Below are positions 22,055 to 30,118 of a stretch of DNA of 64,000 nucleotides, piece after piece; position 1 is the stretch's first letter, and every line of letters begins with the position of its first letter. The DNA lies in assembly GCF_019186805.1 (NCBI RefSeq), contig NZ_CP066783.1:4601501-4665500 (forward strand). Direction: 5' to 3'. The DNA comes from Comamonas fluminis. Its GTDB lineage: Bacteria; Pseudomonadota; Gammaproteobacteria; Burkholderiales; Burkholderiaceae_C. Below the pieces are notes generated by a model. The model was not told the origin of the DNA. It worked only from the letters and a program-made list of their open reading frames with translations, and did not search any database. The position numbers and the translations under genes were made by a program.

Positions 22055-23032
22055 TTAGGAGTCGCCCCGCACAAAACTGCAGGCCGCGCTATTGGTGCAG
22101 CGCCAGACTGCCTGCCCAGCCAGCGGACCGCGTTGCATCAGCAGCTTGCGCAGCGGCCATTCGCACTGCGGGCACACAGGCACATCAACCACCGGCCGCA
22201 CGGGCACAGGCGGTGATGCCGGGGCGGCCAGCTCAGGCCCATCCAGCAGCACATCCACATGCATCAAAGGCTCGGGCGCCGAGGCAACTGGTGCTGCCGG
22301 TGTTTCAGGCACAGGGGAGGCAGGCATATCCGCCACTTCTGGCGTAGGTTGCCTGACGGGCTTAGGTGCACGCGCAGTGCGCTTGGCAGTCTGCAAGTCC
22401 TTCACATGCGCCACATGCTGCTTGTCCGTAGCGCGCCCCGGCTGCAGGCGCACGGCCTCCAGCTTGTCGAGCAGAGCCTGCATCTCCTCGGGCTGCCAGA
22501 CCGTCTGCGCAAAGCTCTGGATATAGGCCACAAAACCATCGCCGCGCGTGACCTGCGGCGGCATCTCGGTCTTGAGTTCGCAATCGCCCACAAAGGCGAT
22601 GACCGAATGCACATGCTCGGCCCCAATGCCCAGCAAGTCCTGCAGCGTCTTGGTGTGCTTGTAGTTCTGGCGCAGCGGGTTCTGAAACTTGCTGCGCTTC
22701 CTGAAAATCTGCTGCGTCCACTCACGCTGCTTTTCCGTGCCAAAAATCCAGCCCTGGTAGTTCTTGGTCTCCAGCACAAACAAGCCGTAGGGCGAAAAAA
22801 TCAGATGGTCAATCTGCGTGCTGCCACCACCCGTTGTGGGCAGGGTGACGTTGTGCAGGTCCACATAGACCAGTGGGTTCAGGCGCTGCGCAATCAGCCG
22901 CTGCACCGCCCGCTCTCCCCGCCAGCCCTTGAAGCGCGGCGAGCGCAGCACGCCCACCAGCACCATGAAAACCAGCGCCAGCCCCAGATAAACAAAAAGG
23001 CCCTGAAAGGCCACTGAAAAGATCTGATTCAT
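22055..23032 (-). CDS. NERD-domain nuclease-like membrane protein with C-terminal zinc finger
   Basis: About 325 residues: an N-terminal membrane anchor, then a NERD domain at roughly residues 35-155. The PD-(D/E)XK-type active site is visible as QIDHLIFSPYGLFVLETKNYQGW. A Pro/Ala-rich linker follows, and a C-terminal four-cysteine motif (CPQC, WRC and AAC) resembles topoisomerase-type zinc ribbons. NERD proteins are presumed DNA-processing enzymes. An ATG at 23044 is an alternative start. Upstream of the DUF2157 gene by 44-77 bases, probably the same operon. Confidence 0.82.
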   Translation of the reverse strand: MNQIFSVAFQGLFVYLGLALVFMVLVGVLRSPRFKGWRGERAVQRLIAQRLNPLVYVDLHNVTLPTTGGGSTQIDHLIFSPYGLFVLETKNYQGWIFGTEKQREWTQQIFRKRSKFQNPLRQNYKHTKTLQDLLGIGAEHVHSVIAFVGDCELKTEMPPQVTRGDGFVAYIQSFAQTVWQPEEMQALLDKLEAVRLQPGRATDKQHVAHVKDLQTAKRTARAPKPVRQPTPEVADMPASPVPETPAAPVASAPEPLMHVDVLLDGPELAAPASPPVPVRPVVDVPVCPQCEWPLRKLLMQRGPLAGQAVWRCTNSAACSFVRGDS

Positions 23033-23075
23033 CACGAATCTCATTCAACGCAACCGCCAAAAACTGGCGCCCCCC

Positions 23076-23183
23076 CCAACAAGGGGACAGCAAGCAAGGG
23101 CCGCCCCGCAGCGAAGCTGTCGTCCCCCTCCCCTAGCGCGCAGCGCGTAGAGAGAGGGGGAAGCGGCAAAGCCGCTCAGGGGG
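23076..23183 (-). repeat. Stop-codon-linked structured repeat, copy 3
   Basis: Full-length copy, six bases after the stop of the thioredoxin-like gene. Outer stem GACAGC/GCTGTC. The leading hairpin is AGCGGC-AAA-GCCGCT, where other copies have GGCGC-GCGCC, a two-sided change that keeps pairing. Confidence 0.8.
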
Positions 23184-23189
23184 TGATGC

Positions 23190-24140
23190 CTAGTTCAACG
23201 CCATGCTAAGACGGCGACGATAGCTATTGACCAGCGCCGTGGCCTCATCCTGCTCGGCACCGCTCTTGCCCAGCAGCTCGATACCACCAGCGGTCTTGCC
23301 GGGCACGGAGTCCTGCTTCTTGGGCTTGGGCGGGGTCAGCAGCTCCAGCACGCCGACGATGAGCTTGCGCGCAGCCTGATCGTTCCAGACCTTGTCACGC
23401 ATGATGATTTCCAGCAGCTCATCCATGGCCATGGTCCACTGGCTGTGGGCCAGCAGCGCACAGGCACGGCCAAAGCGGGCATCGAAGTCGCGCTTGTTGG
23501 CGACGATGGCGGCGTCGTACTTGCTGACATCGGCGTTGTCGCCCTGCATGGCAAATTCCAGCGCTTTGAGCCACTGGTTCAGCGCCTCAAAGCGCAGAGG
23601 CTGGGGAATGCGCTTGATGGGCTCGGCCAGCAAAGCATGGGCTTCGTCAAAGCCGCCCGTGGCAATCAAGAGGCGCACATAGTCAAAGCGGGCATCATCA
23701 TTGGCCGGGTCGGCAGCCAGCGCATCGGCCAGTTTCTGCAGCGCGGCCTGGGTATCGCCAGACTCCAGCAGGGCCTGTGCTTCGTCCACTTCGGCTTCTG
23801 CCGCCATGGCACCCTCTGAGGGCAGGTGCTTGTCGAGGAACTCGCGCAGCTTGCCTTCGGGTTGGGCGCCCATGAAACCGTCCACGGGCTTGCCGCCAAT
23901 CATCAGCACGCAGGTAGGAATGGAGCGAATGCCAAACATGCTGGCCAGTTGCTGCTCCTGGTCGGAGTCGATCTTGACCAGCTTGAAGCGGCCTTCGTAG
24001 GCAACTTCCAGTTTTTCCAGAATCGGGCCCAGCGTCTTGCACGGGCCGCACCAGGGCGCCCAGAAATCCACCAGCACAGGCACGGCCATGGAGGCAGCTA
24101 CAACTTCGGATTCAAAATTCTCGATGGTGACGTCAATCAT
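23190..24140 (-). CDS. cnoX: Thioredoxin-fold co-chaperone CnoX (YbbN)
   Basis: A 316-residue protein: an N-terminal thioredoxin domain with active site WCGPC near residue 30 and cis-Pro in SIPTCVLM, followed from about residue 115 by TPR-like helical repeats (EAQALLESGDTQAALQKLADAL). This architecture is CnoX/YbbN, which protects proteins under oxidative stress and hands them to chaperones. The E. coli protein has SCGPH-like changes, whereas this one keeps the full CxxC, so redox activity is likely. Good TGGGA ribosome-binding site. Confidence 0.88.
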   Translation of the reverse strand: MIDVTIENFESEVVAASMAVPVLVDFWAPWCGPCKTLGPILEKLEVAYEGRFKLVKIDSDQEQQLASMFGIRSIPTCVLMIGGKPVDGFMGAQPEGKLREFLDKHLPSEGAMAAEAEVDEAQALLESGDTQAALQKLADALAADPANDDARFDYVRLLIATGGFDEAHALLAEPIKRIPQPLRFEALNQWLKALEFAMQGDNADVSKYDAAIVANKRDFDARFGRACALLAHSQWTMAMDELLEIIMRDKVWNDQAARKLIVGVLELLTPPKPKKQDSVPGKTAGGIELLGKSGAEQDEATALVNSYRRRLSMALN

Positions 24141-24428
24141 GTGATTCCCAACTCAAAGCTTGGTGCACGACCCTGAAACAGGTCGCAGACAAAAATTCAG
24201 CCGCCTGTTGCGGCGGCGCATGGCGCGATTCTCCATGCAAACGCGACTCTTGCCCGACATGGGGCTGCAGCGCTACGGTCTCTGCAGATGAAGCCCTGCC
24301 GCATTGTTTCAAGAGGTTTCCAGATCAAATCGAGCCCAAGCCATTGATCCGCATGCGCTGGTAGCTATTGTTTTTGCAAGGTATATTGCAGTGCATCAGC
24401 CGCCCAGAGCGATCCAAGGAGCGACGAC

Positions 24429-25427
24429 TTGATTGAAGTTTCACAACTGGTGTTCGAGTACCCCGGCCACCGCGCACTCGATGGGGTCAGTGTCTCCATC
24501 CCCGCAGGCAGCGTGACCGCGCTGGTCGGCCCCAATGGCGCGGGCAAATCCACGCTGATGCGCTGTATCGCCGGGCTGGACCAGCCGCTGTCCGGCCATA
24601 TCCGCGTCAAAGGCCTGTCTGTGGAAGAGCAGCCACGCGAGGTGCACCGCCATCTGGGCTATCTCTCAGACTTCTACGGCCTGTATGACCGCCTGACAGT
24701 CACGCGCTGCCTGCAGTATTCGGCCCTGTCCATGGGCGTGGCGGAAGACCAGGTCGCCGCACGCGTGCAGCAGGTGGCGGCCCAGCTGGGGCTTTCCGAA
24801 TTGCTGCAGCGCTACCCTACCGAGCTGTCGCGCGGCCAGCGCCAGCGTGTGGCCATCGGGCAGGCCATTGTTCACCAGCCCAGCGTGCTGCTGCTGGATG
24901 AACCCGCCAGCGGTCTGGACCCTGATGCGCGCAGCAGCCTGTCGCAGCTGTTTCGCCAGCTGCAGGCACAGGGCATGACCCTGATCGTCTCCAGCCACAT
25001 CCTCAGCGAGCTGGATGAGTACTGCACCCACATCCTCAGCATTCGCAACGGCCGTATTGAAAGCCACGAAGCGCTGCAGGATGGCAGCGCGGCGCAGACC
25101 ACACCTGGCGTGGCCGCCGCTACTGATGCACTGGCACTGTTCGCGCTGGAAATTGCACCGCCCAACGACGCAGGCTTTGAGGCTCTGCTGCGCCAGGCTC
25201 TGCAGGGCACCACGGTGCAAGACTTTGACGCCACCGGCAGCCGCCCCATTCAGCTGTGGCTGCCCAATGCCGCCAGCGCCCGCGCTGCCTGGATTACCAA
25301 GCTGGTGCAGGCTGGCATTCCCGTCGCAGCCCTGGCCCCCATGCGTGAACGCCTGCAAGACCGCTATGCCCGCACGGTGCAGGCCCGCGATCTGCCACAA
25401 AACAGCACCAGCAAGGAGCAGCCATGA
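24429..25427 (+). CDS. ABC transporter ATP-binding protein
   Basis: A 332-residue ATPase with Walker A GPNGAGKST (residues 34-42), signature LSRGQRQR (133-140), Walker B LLLDEPASG near 155 and a switch His in SSHILSELDEY. After about residue 215 is a C-terminal extension typical of ABC-2 exporters. Starts with TTG and an AAGGAG site eight bases upstream. Overlaps the permease gene by four bases. Substrate unknown. Confidence 0.9.
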   Translation: MIEVSQLVFEYPGHRALDGVSVSIPAGSVTALVGPNGAGKSTLMRCIAGLDQPLSGHIRVKGLSVEEQPREVHRHLGYLSDFYGLYDRLTVTRCLQYSALSMGVAEDQVAARVQQVAAQLGLSELLQRYPTELSRGQRQRVAIGQAIVHQPSVLLLDEPASGLDPDARSSLSQLFRQLQAQGMTLIVSSHILSELDEYCTHILSIRNGRIESHEALQDGSAAQTTPGVAAATDALALFALEIAPPNDAGFEALLRQALQGTTVQDFDATGSRPIQLWLPNAASARAAWITKLVQAGIPVAALAPMRERLQDRYARTVQARDLPQNSTSKEQP

Positions 25428-26827
25428 CCGCGCGCAACCCCGAATTTCAGCGCCAGCTCTGGCTGAACTGGCGCCCCTCTCTGCTGGCCTGGAGCGTGGG
25501 CCTGACTTTGCTGGTCATGGCGCTGCCTCTGGCGCTGTCCGAGCCCAAGAACCTGCCCGGCATGCTCAGCTCCACCGCCATGGCGGGGCTCTGGTTTGCC
25601 TCTGCCCTGTACGGCAGCGTGCTGGCCGGTCGCAGTCTGGCCGAGGAAGCCAGCCAGAACACCTGGGACTGGCAGCGCCTGTCCGCCCTCTCGCCCTGGC
25701 AAATGGCCTGGGGCAAGCTGCTGGGCGCTGTGCTGCCTGCATGGCTGTATGTGCTGTGGTTTGCAGTGGCCCTTGCCATCGTCGCCACCTTCTGGGTGCT
25801 GGAGCCGCTGAGCGTGCCCCATATGCTGGGCCTGGCCGTACTCTGGGGTCTGGGTCTGCAGACCTGGGCCATGAATTCGGTGCTGATGAGCTGGGGCCAG
25901 CACGACATGCCCGTCAACCGCAGGCGTGCAGCGGTTCTGCCTTTGCTGCTCCTGTTTTTCATACCCGGCCCGTTTCTGGGCAAGGTCTACGACGGCATCT
26001 TTGAAAACGAGTCCGAGCCCGTGCTGTGGTGGGGCATGGATGTAGGCGGTCTGGGCCTGGCCTATCTGGCCGGTGGCCTGGTGCTGGCACTGGGCCTGCT
26101 GGGCCTGTGGCGCATGCTGTGCACGCGGCTGGATGTGCGCACCCTGCCCTGGGCCTGGCCCCTGGGGATTGTGGTCAGCGGCATCTTTGCGGGCGGCACC
26201 TTCAGCGGCGGCCTGCCCGCTTTTCTGGGCAGCACCGCCTGGATTGCGCTGCTGGGCACGGTGTATGTGGCGCTGCAGCACATGGACCAGCACCTGCGCG
26301 CCTGGCGTCAGGTGCAATGGTCTGTCAGCCAGAGCCGCTGGCGCGAAGCACTGGAAGCCCTGCCGTTGTGGCCCGTCAGCCTGCTGCTGGGTCTGATCGT
26401 CTCCATCCTCGTGATCTTCATGCCTGATGCCTATGAAGTGGAAATGATGGGCGCTCTGGGCAGCTTCTCGGTGCTGATGTATCTGCAACTGCTGCGCGAC
26501 TGCCTGCTGCTGACCGGCTTTGCGCTGCTGGCTGGCAAGCTCAAATCACCCATGGTGTCCTTTGTCATCGCCTGGCTCATCCTCAACGTGGCAGCACCTT
26601 TGCTGGCCTACGGCGTGGCTGGCGTCAACGGGGCCACGCTGGTGCAACCTGTCATGTCCGGCTGGGTGAACAGCATTGACGCATCGGGCGAATCCTCTAC
26701 CTGGAATGGCGTGCTGCCCTGGGTCTCTCTGGGCATTCAGATTCTGGTGGTTCTGGGCTGGGTCATCCACGTTTTCAAGGACCGCGTACTGGGCTTTGCA
26801 CGCGACAACGCCGCCTCGCGGATTTAG
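25424..26827 (+). CDS. ABC transporter membrane subunit
   Basis: A 467-residue permease with about ten to twelve hydrophobic segments. It begins with a short cytosolic part (PEFQRQLWLNWRPSLLAWSV) typical of ABC-2 type subunits. Start ATG overlaps the ATPase stop, so the two are translationally coupled and form one exporter. No accessory gene indicates a cargo. GC content and codon use look like the host's. Confidence 0.88.
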   Translation: MTARNPEFQRQLWLNWRPSLLAWSVGLTLLVMALPLALSEPKNLPGMLSSTAMAGLWFASALYGSVLAGRSLAEEASQNTWDWQRLSALSPWQMAWGKLLGAVLPAWLYVLWFAVALAIVATFWVLEPLSVPHMLGLAVLWGLGLQTWAMNSVLMSWGQHDMPVNRRRAAVLPLLLLFFIPGPFLGKVYDGIFENESEPVLWWGMDVGGLGLAYLAGGLVLALGLLGLWRMLCTRLDVRTLPWAWPLGIVVSGIFAGGTFSGGLPAFLGSTAWIALLGTVYVALQHMDQHLRAWRQVQWSVSQSRWREALEALPLWPVSLLLGLIVSILVIFMPDAYEVEMMGALGSFSVLMYLQLLRDCLLLTGFALLAGKLKSPMVSFVIAWLILNVAAPLLAYGVAGVNGATLVQPVMSGWVNSIDASGESSTWNGVLPWVSLGIQILVVLGWVIHVFKDRVLGFARDNAASRI

Positions 26828-26925
26828 GCAACATTCAAGAGGAAGACCCAGAACCGCCCATTCATATGGCAAAACCGTAAAATCAGGGGTTCCACTAGGC
26901 CGGGCGGCAGCCGCCCTCACGAGAC

Positions 26926-27420
26926 ATGAACCCCATCCAAGTTGGCGTGGTCATGGGTTCCAGCAGCGACTGGGACACCATGCAACACGCAGTTGCCATC
27001 CTCCAGCAATTCGGTATCGCCTTCGAGGCCAAGGTCGTTTCGGCCCACCGCATGCCGGACGACATGTTCCGCTTTGCCGAAGCTGCCGCTGACCGCGGCA
27101 TCAAGGCCATCATCGCCGGTGCCGGCGGCGCAGCCCACCTGCCCGGCATGATTGCCGCCAAGACCACCGTGCCCGTGCTGGGCGTGCCCGTGGCCAGCCG
27201 CCATCTGCAAGGTGTGGATTCGCTGCACTCCATCGTGCAAATGCCCAAGGGCGTGCCCGTGGCCACGTTTGCCATCGGCAACGCCGGTGCGGCCAACGCG
27301 GCCCTGTTTGCTGTGGCGCTGCTGGCCAACGAAGACCCGGCCCTGCGCGCCAAGCTCGAAGCCTTCCGCGTGGAGCAGACCGAAGCCGCCCGCGCTATGA
27401 CCCTGCCGGTGAACGCATGA
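26926..27420 (+). CDS. purE: N5-carboxyaminoimidazole ribonucleotide mutase
   Basis: Rearranges N5-CAIR to CAIR in purine synthesis. 164 residues, with the class I PurE motifs [34 protein letters not shown] and [25 protein letters not shown]-rich hairpin (GGGCGG/CCGCCC, 26902-26916) lies just ahead of the start codon and might affect translation. Overlaps purK by four bases. Confidence 0.96.
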   Translation: MNPIQVGVVMGSSSDWDTMQHAVAILQQFGIAFEAKVVSAHRMPDDMFRFAEAAADRGIKAIIAGAGGAAHLPGMIAAKTTVPVLGVPVASRHLQGVDSLHSIVQMPKGVPVATFAIGNAGAANAALFAVALLANEDPALRAKLEAFRVEQTEAARAMTLPVNA

Positions 27421-28583
27421 GCAACACTGATGTGATCTTGCCCGGCGCCACGCTGGGCGTGCTGGGCGGCGGCCAGCTGGGCCGCATGTTTGCCCACGCC
27501 GCGCAAGCCATGGGCTACTTCACCGCCGTGCTGGACAAGGACGCCACCAGCCCCGCCGGTCTGGTCAGCCACCACCATGTGCGCACCGGTTACGAAGACG
27601 CACAAGGCCTGGCCGAGCTGGCCAAGCTGTGCGATGCCGTCACCACCGAATTTGAAAACGTGCCCGCCGGCAGCTTGAACAAGCTGGCCGAAAGCCTGCC
27701 CGTATCGCCCGCGGGTTCTGCCGTGGCGATTGCCCAGGATCGCGCTGCCGAAAAAGCCCACTTCATGAAGTGCGGCGTGCCTTGCGCGCCCTACGCCGTG
27801 ATTGAAACGCCTGCGCAACTGGCCGCCGTGAATGACGCGCTGCTGCCCGGCATTTTGAAGACCGCCCGCATGGGCTACGACGGCAAAGGCCAGATCCGCG
27901 TCAAAACCCGTGAAGAACTGGCCCAAGGCTGGAACGAGCTGGGCAACGTGGCCTGCGTGCTGGAGAAAATGCTGCCGCTGGCGCATGAGTGCTCGGTCAT
28001 CGTGGCGCGGGGTCGTGATGGCTCTATCGTCAACCTGCCCGTGCAGCGCAATCTGCACCGCGACGGCATTCTGGCCGTCACCGAGGTTTACGAAGGAAAT
28101 GTGCCTGCAGCGCAAGCAGAACAAGCGGTAGCAGCTGCAAAGTCTGTAGCAATCGGCCTCGACTACGTGGGCGTGCTGTGCGTGGAATTCTTTGTGCTGG
28201 ACAACGGCCAGCTGGTGGTCAACGAGATCGCCCCGCGCCCGCACAACAGCGGCCACTACAGCCAGAACGCGCTGGATGTATCGCAGTTTGAGCTGCAGGT
28301 GCGCTGCATGACCAACCTGCCCCTGGTGCAGCCGCGCCAGCACAGCGCCACCATCATGCTGAACCTGCTGGGCGACCTGTGGTTCAAGGATGGCGACACC
28401 GCCAAGACGCCCGCGTGGGACCAGATCCTGGCCCTGCCCGGCGCCCACCTGCACCTGTACGGCAAGGTCGATGCCAAGCGCGCCCGCAAGATGGGGCACC
28501 TGAACATCACCGCCGCCACGCCTGAAAAGGCGCGTGAAACCGCTTTGAAGGCGGCTGCAATCTTGGGCATTGCGCCCTTCTAA
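27417..28583 (+). CDS. purK: N5-carboxyaminoimidazole ribonucleotide synthase
   Basis: ATP-grasp enzyme that carboxylates AIR to N5-CAIR, supplying PurE. 388 residues, starting [20 protein letters not shown], with the ATP-grasp segment [14 protein letters not shown] and the metal-binding [14 protein letters not shown]. Start codon overlaps the purE stop. Followed after nine bases by sua5, an order common in Burkholderiales. Confidence 0.96.
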   Translation: MSNTDVILPGATLGVLGGGQLGRMFAHAAQAMGYFTAVLDKDATSPAGLVSHHHVRTGYEDAQGLAELAKLCDAVTTEFENVPAGSLNKLAESLPVSPAGSAVAIAQDRAAEKAHFMKCGVPCAPYAVIETPAQLAAVNDALLPGILKTARMGYDGKGQIRVKTREELAQGWNELGNVACVLEKMLPLAHECSVIVARGRDGSIVNLPVQRNLHRDGILAVTEVYEGNVPAAQAEQAVAAAKSVAIGLDYVGVLCVEFFVLDNGQLVVNEIAPRPHNSGHYSQNALDVSQFELQVRCMTNLPLVQPRQHSATIMLNLLGDLWFKDGDTAKTPAWDQILALPGAHLHLYGKVDAKRARKMGHLNITAATPEKARETALKAAAILGIAPF

Positions 28584-28592
28584 GGAAGCATT

Positions 28593-29591
28593 GTGATTCT
28601 GGATGGAACGCTGGACGCCTCGGTGCAAGCCGCTGCCGTGGCCCTGCAACAAGGCAAGCTGCTGGGCCTGCCCACTGAGACGGTCTATGGCCTGGCAGCC
28701 GACAGCGACAACGACGCGGCCGTGGCGCAGATCTTTACCGCCAAGGGCCGCCCGGCCAACCATCCGCTGATCGTGCATGTGGCGGACGCCGCCGCCATCA
28801 CCCGCTATGCCAAGGAAGTGCCGGTCTTTGCCCAACAGCTGATCGACGCTTTCTGGCCCGGCCCGCTGACGCTCATCCTGCCCCGCCTTCCCCATGCCGC
28901 CAAGGCATCCACCGGCGGGCAGGACAGCGTGGGCCTGCGCTGCCCATCGCACCCGGTTGCGCATGCCGTACTCAAAGCCTGCCAACAGCTGACCCCACCC
29001 GTGTGGGGCGTGTCCGCCCCCAGCGCCAACAAATTTGGCCGCGTCAGCCCCACCACCGCTGCACATGTTGCTACGGAATTTGGTGACGATCTACTGGTGC
29101 TGGACGGTGGCGCCTGCGAGGTTGGCATTGAATCGACCATCGTGGACTGCACGCGCGGCGTGCCCGTGCTGCTGCGCCCCGGCGCCATCACGCGTGACGA
29201 TATTGAACGCGCCTGCGGCACCCGCCCACTCTCGAAAGAAGAGCTGCCTGCGCACACCCCGCGCGCCTCAGGCACGCTTTTGGCCCATTACGCACCCAAT
29301 GCCAAGGTGCGGCTGATGGATGCCAAACAGCTGCAGTCCGCACTGGAAGTGCTGGGCAGCGAAGGCAAGAACATTGCCGTGTACCACCGCAGCCCTTTGC
29401 GCTGCGCCAGCCCCGCTATCCACCTGCGCGCCATGCCGCAACAGGCGCTGGCCACGGCGCACGAACTGTTCGGCACGCTGCGCGACTTTGACGAGATCGG
29501 CGCAAAGCTGATCTGGATTGAAACCCCGCCCGACACCGCCGACTGGGAAGGCGTGCGCGACCGCCTGCAGCGCGCGGCTGCGGCGGGCTAA
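28593..29591 (+). CDS. L-threonylcarbamoyladenylate synthase, Sua5 type
   Basis: Makes threonylcarbamoyl-AMP for the t6A37 modification of ANN-decoding tRNAs. 332 residues: YrdC domain to about residue 195 (GLPTETVYGLAADS, KGRPANHPLIVHV, SAPSANKFGRVSPT, GIESTIVDC) and the additional Sua5 C-terminal domain. Its partner gene tsaB lies 6.6 kb downstream. GTG start with AAGGA ahead. Third gene of the purE-purK unit. Confidence 0.93.
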   Translation: MILDGTLDASVQAAAVALQQGKLLGLPTETVYGLAADSDNDAAVAQIFTAKGRPANHPLIVHVADAAAITRYAKEVPVFAQQLIDAFWPGPLTLILPRLPHAAKASTGGQDSVGLRCPSHPVAHAVLKACQQLTPPVWGVSAPSANKFGRVSPTTAAHVATEFGDDLLVLDGGACEVGIESTIVDCTRGVPVLLRPGAITRDDIERACGTRPLSKEELPAHTPRASGTLLAHYAPNAKVRLMDAKQLQSALEVLGSEGKNIAVYHRSPLRCASPAIHLRAMPQQALATAHELFGTLRDFDEIGAKLIWIETPPDTADWEGVRDRLQRAAAAG

Positions 29592-29607
29592 GCCACCTTC
29601 ATTGAAT

Positions 29608-30084
29608 TTACTGGGATCTAGGCTGACTGAAGCTAATGGGCAAACCCACTGCAGCACCAGGCATAGCCGCGCGAATATCGACCAGACCCTGAATAGCCTG
29701 CTGCAGCGTGGCGTAGCGCACCAGGGTAATGCTCATATGGTCATAATATTTCACCGACTTGGCCTTGCTCAGGACTGCTGAAAGCTGGCTACGGACCTTG
29801 TCCGTAGGCTGCTCCACAATGCTGACCTGATTACCGGTACGCCCCAAGCGCAGGTTACCATCGATCACAACACTGCCCTCGCCCCCAGCCTGGAGCGGAA
29901 GCACCCAATAGCTTCTACCGTCCAACTCCACACTGGGCAAGGTACCCAGAGCCTTGAATTGCTCCTGGCTCAACACCTGCCCAGACGGCATGGCCACAAT
30001 TGCAGAGAAATCCTGGGCCAGCACCATGCTTCCCCCCAGCAAAGCAAGACAGCTCAGCAAATATTTTATGGGTTTGATCAACAT
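29608..30084 (-). CDS. Exported protein, probable chaperone of the adjacent S8 protease
   Basis: A 158-residue precursor with a clear signal peptide ending VLAQ. The start of the mature part, MPSGQVLSQEQFKALGTLP then LDGRSYWVLPL, resembles what I recall of the ORF2 external chaperone that matures the Aeromonas serine protease ASP. It lies 34 bases downstream of the subtilisin-like gene on the same strand. Assignment rests on context and recalled similarity, so the function is inferred. Intermediate base composition between the host and the AT-rich protease gene. Confidence 0.6.
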   Translation of the reverse strand: MLIKPIKYLLSCLALLGGSMVLAQDFSAIVAMPSGQVLSQEQFKALGTLPSVELDGRSYWVLPLQAGGEGSVVIDGNLRLGRTGNQVSIVEQPTDKVRSQLSAVLSKAKSVKYYDHMSITLVRYATLQQAIQGLVDIRAAMPGAAVGLPISFSQPRSQ

Positions 30085-30118
30085 AAAAGCTCCTGAATTT
30101 TTAACTGGCTATAAAGCA

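Noticed and set aside
23391..23682. Ser/Ala-rich plus-strand frame opposite cnoX
   Set aside because: Shadow of the TPR part of cnoX with no independent evidence.
28100..28150. Possible in-frame AGCGCTT repeat inside purK
   Set aside because: The stretch has similar words (CAAGCGGTAGCAGCT), but the encoded region lines up with ordinary PurK length, so no insertion is needed.
26895..29066. 723-codon minus-strand frame opposite purE-purK-sua5
   Set aside because: Overlaps three confidently identified genes and has no domain or ribosome-binding site.
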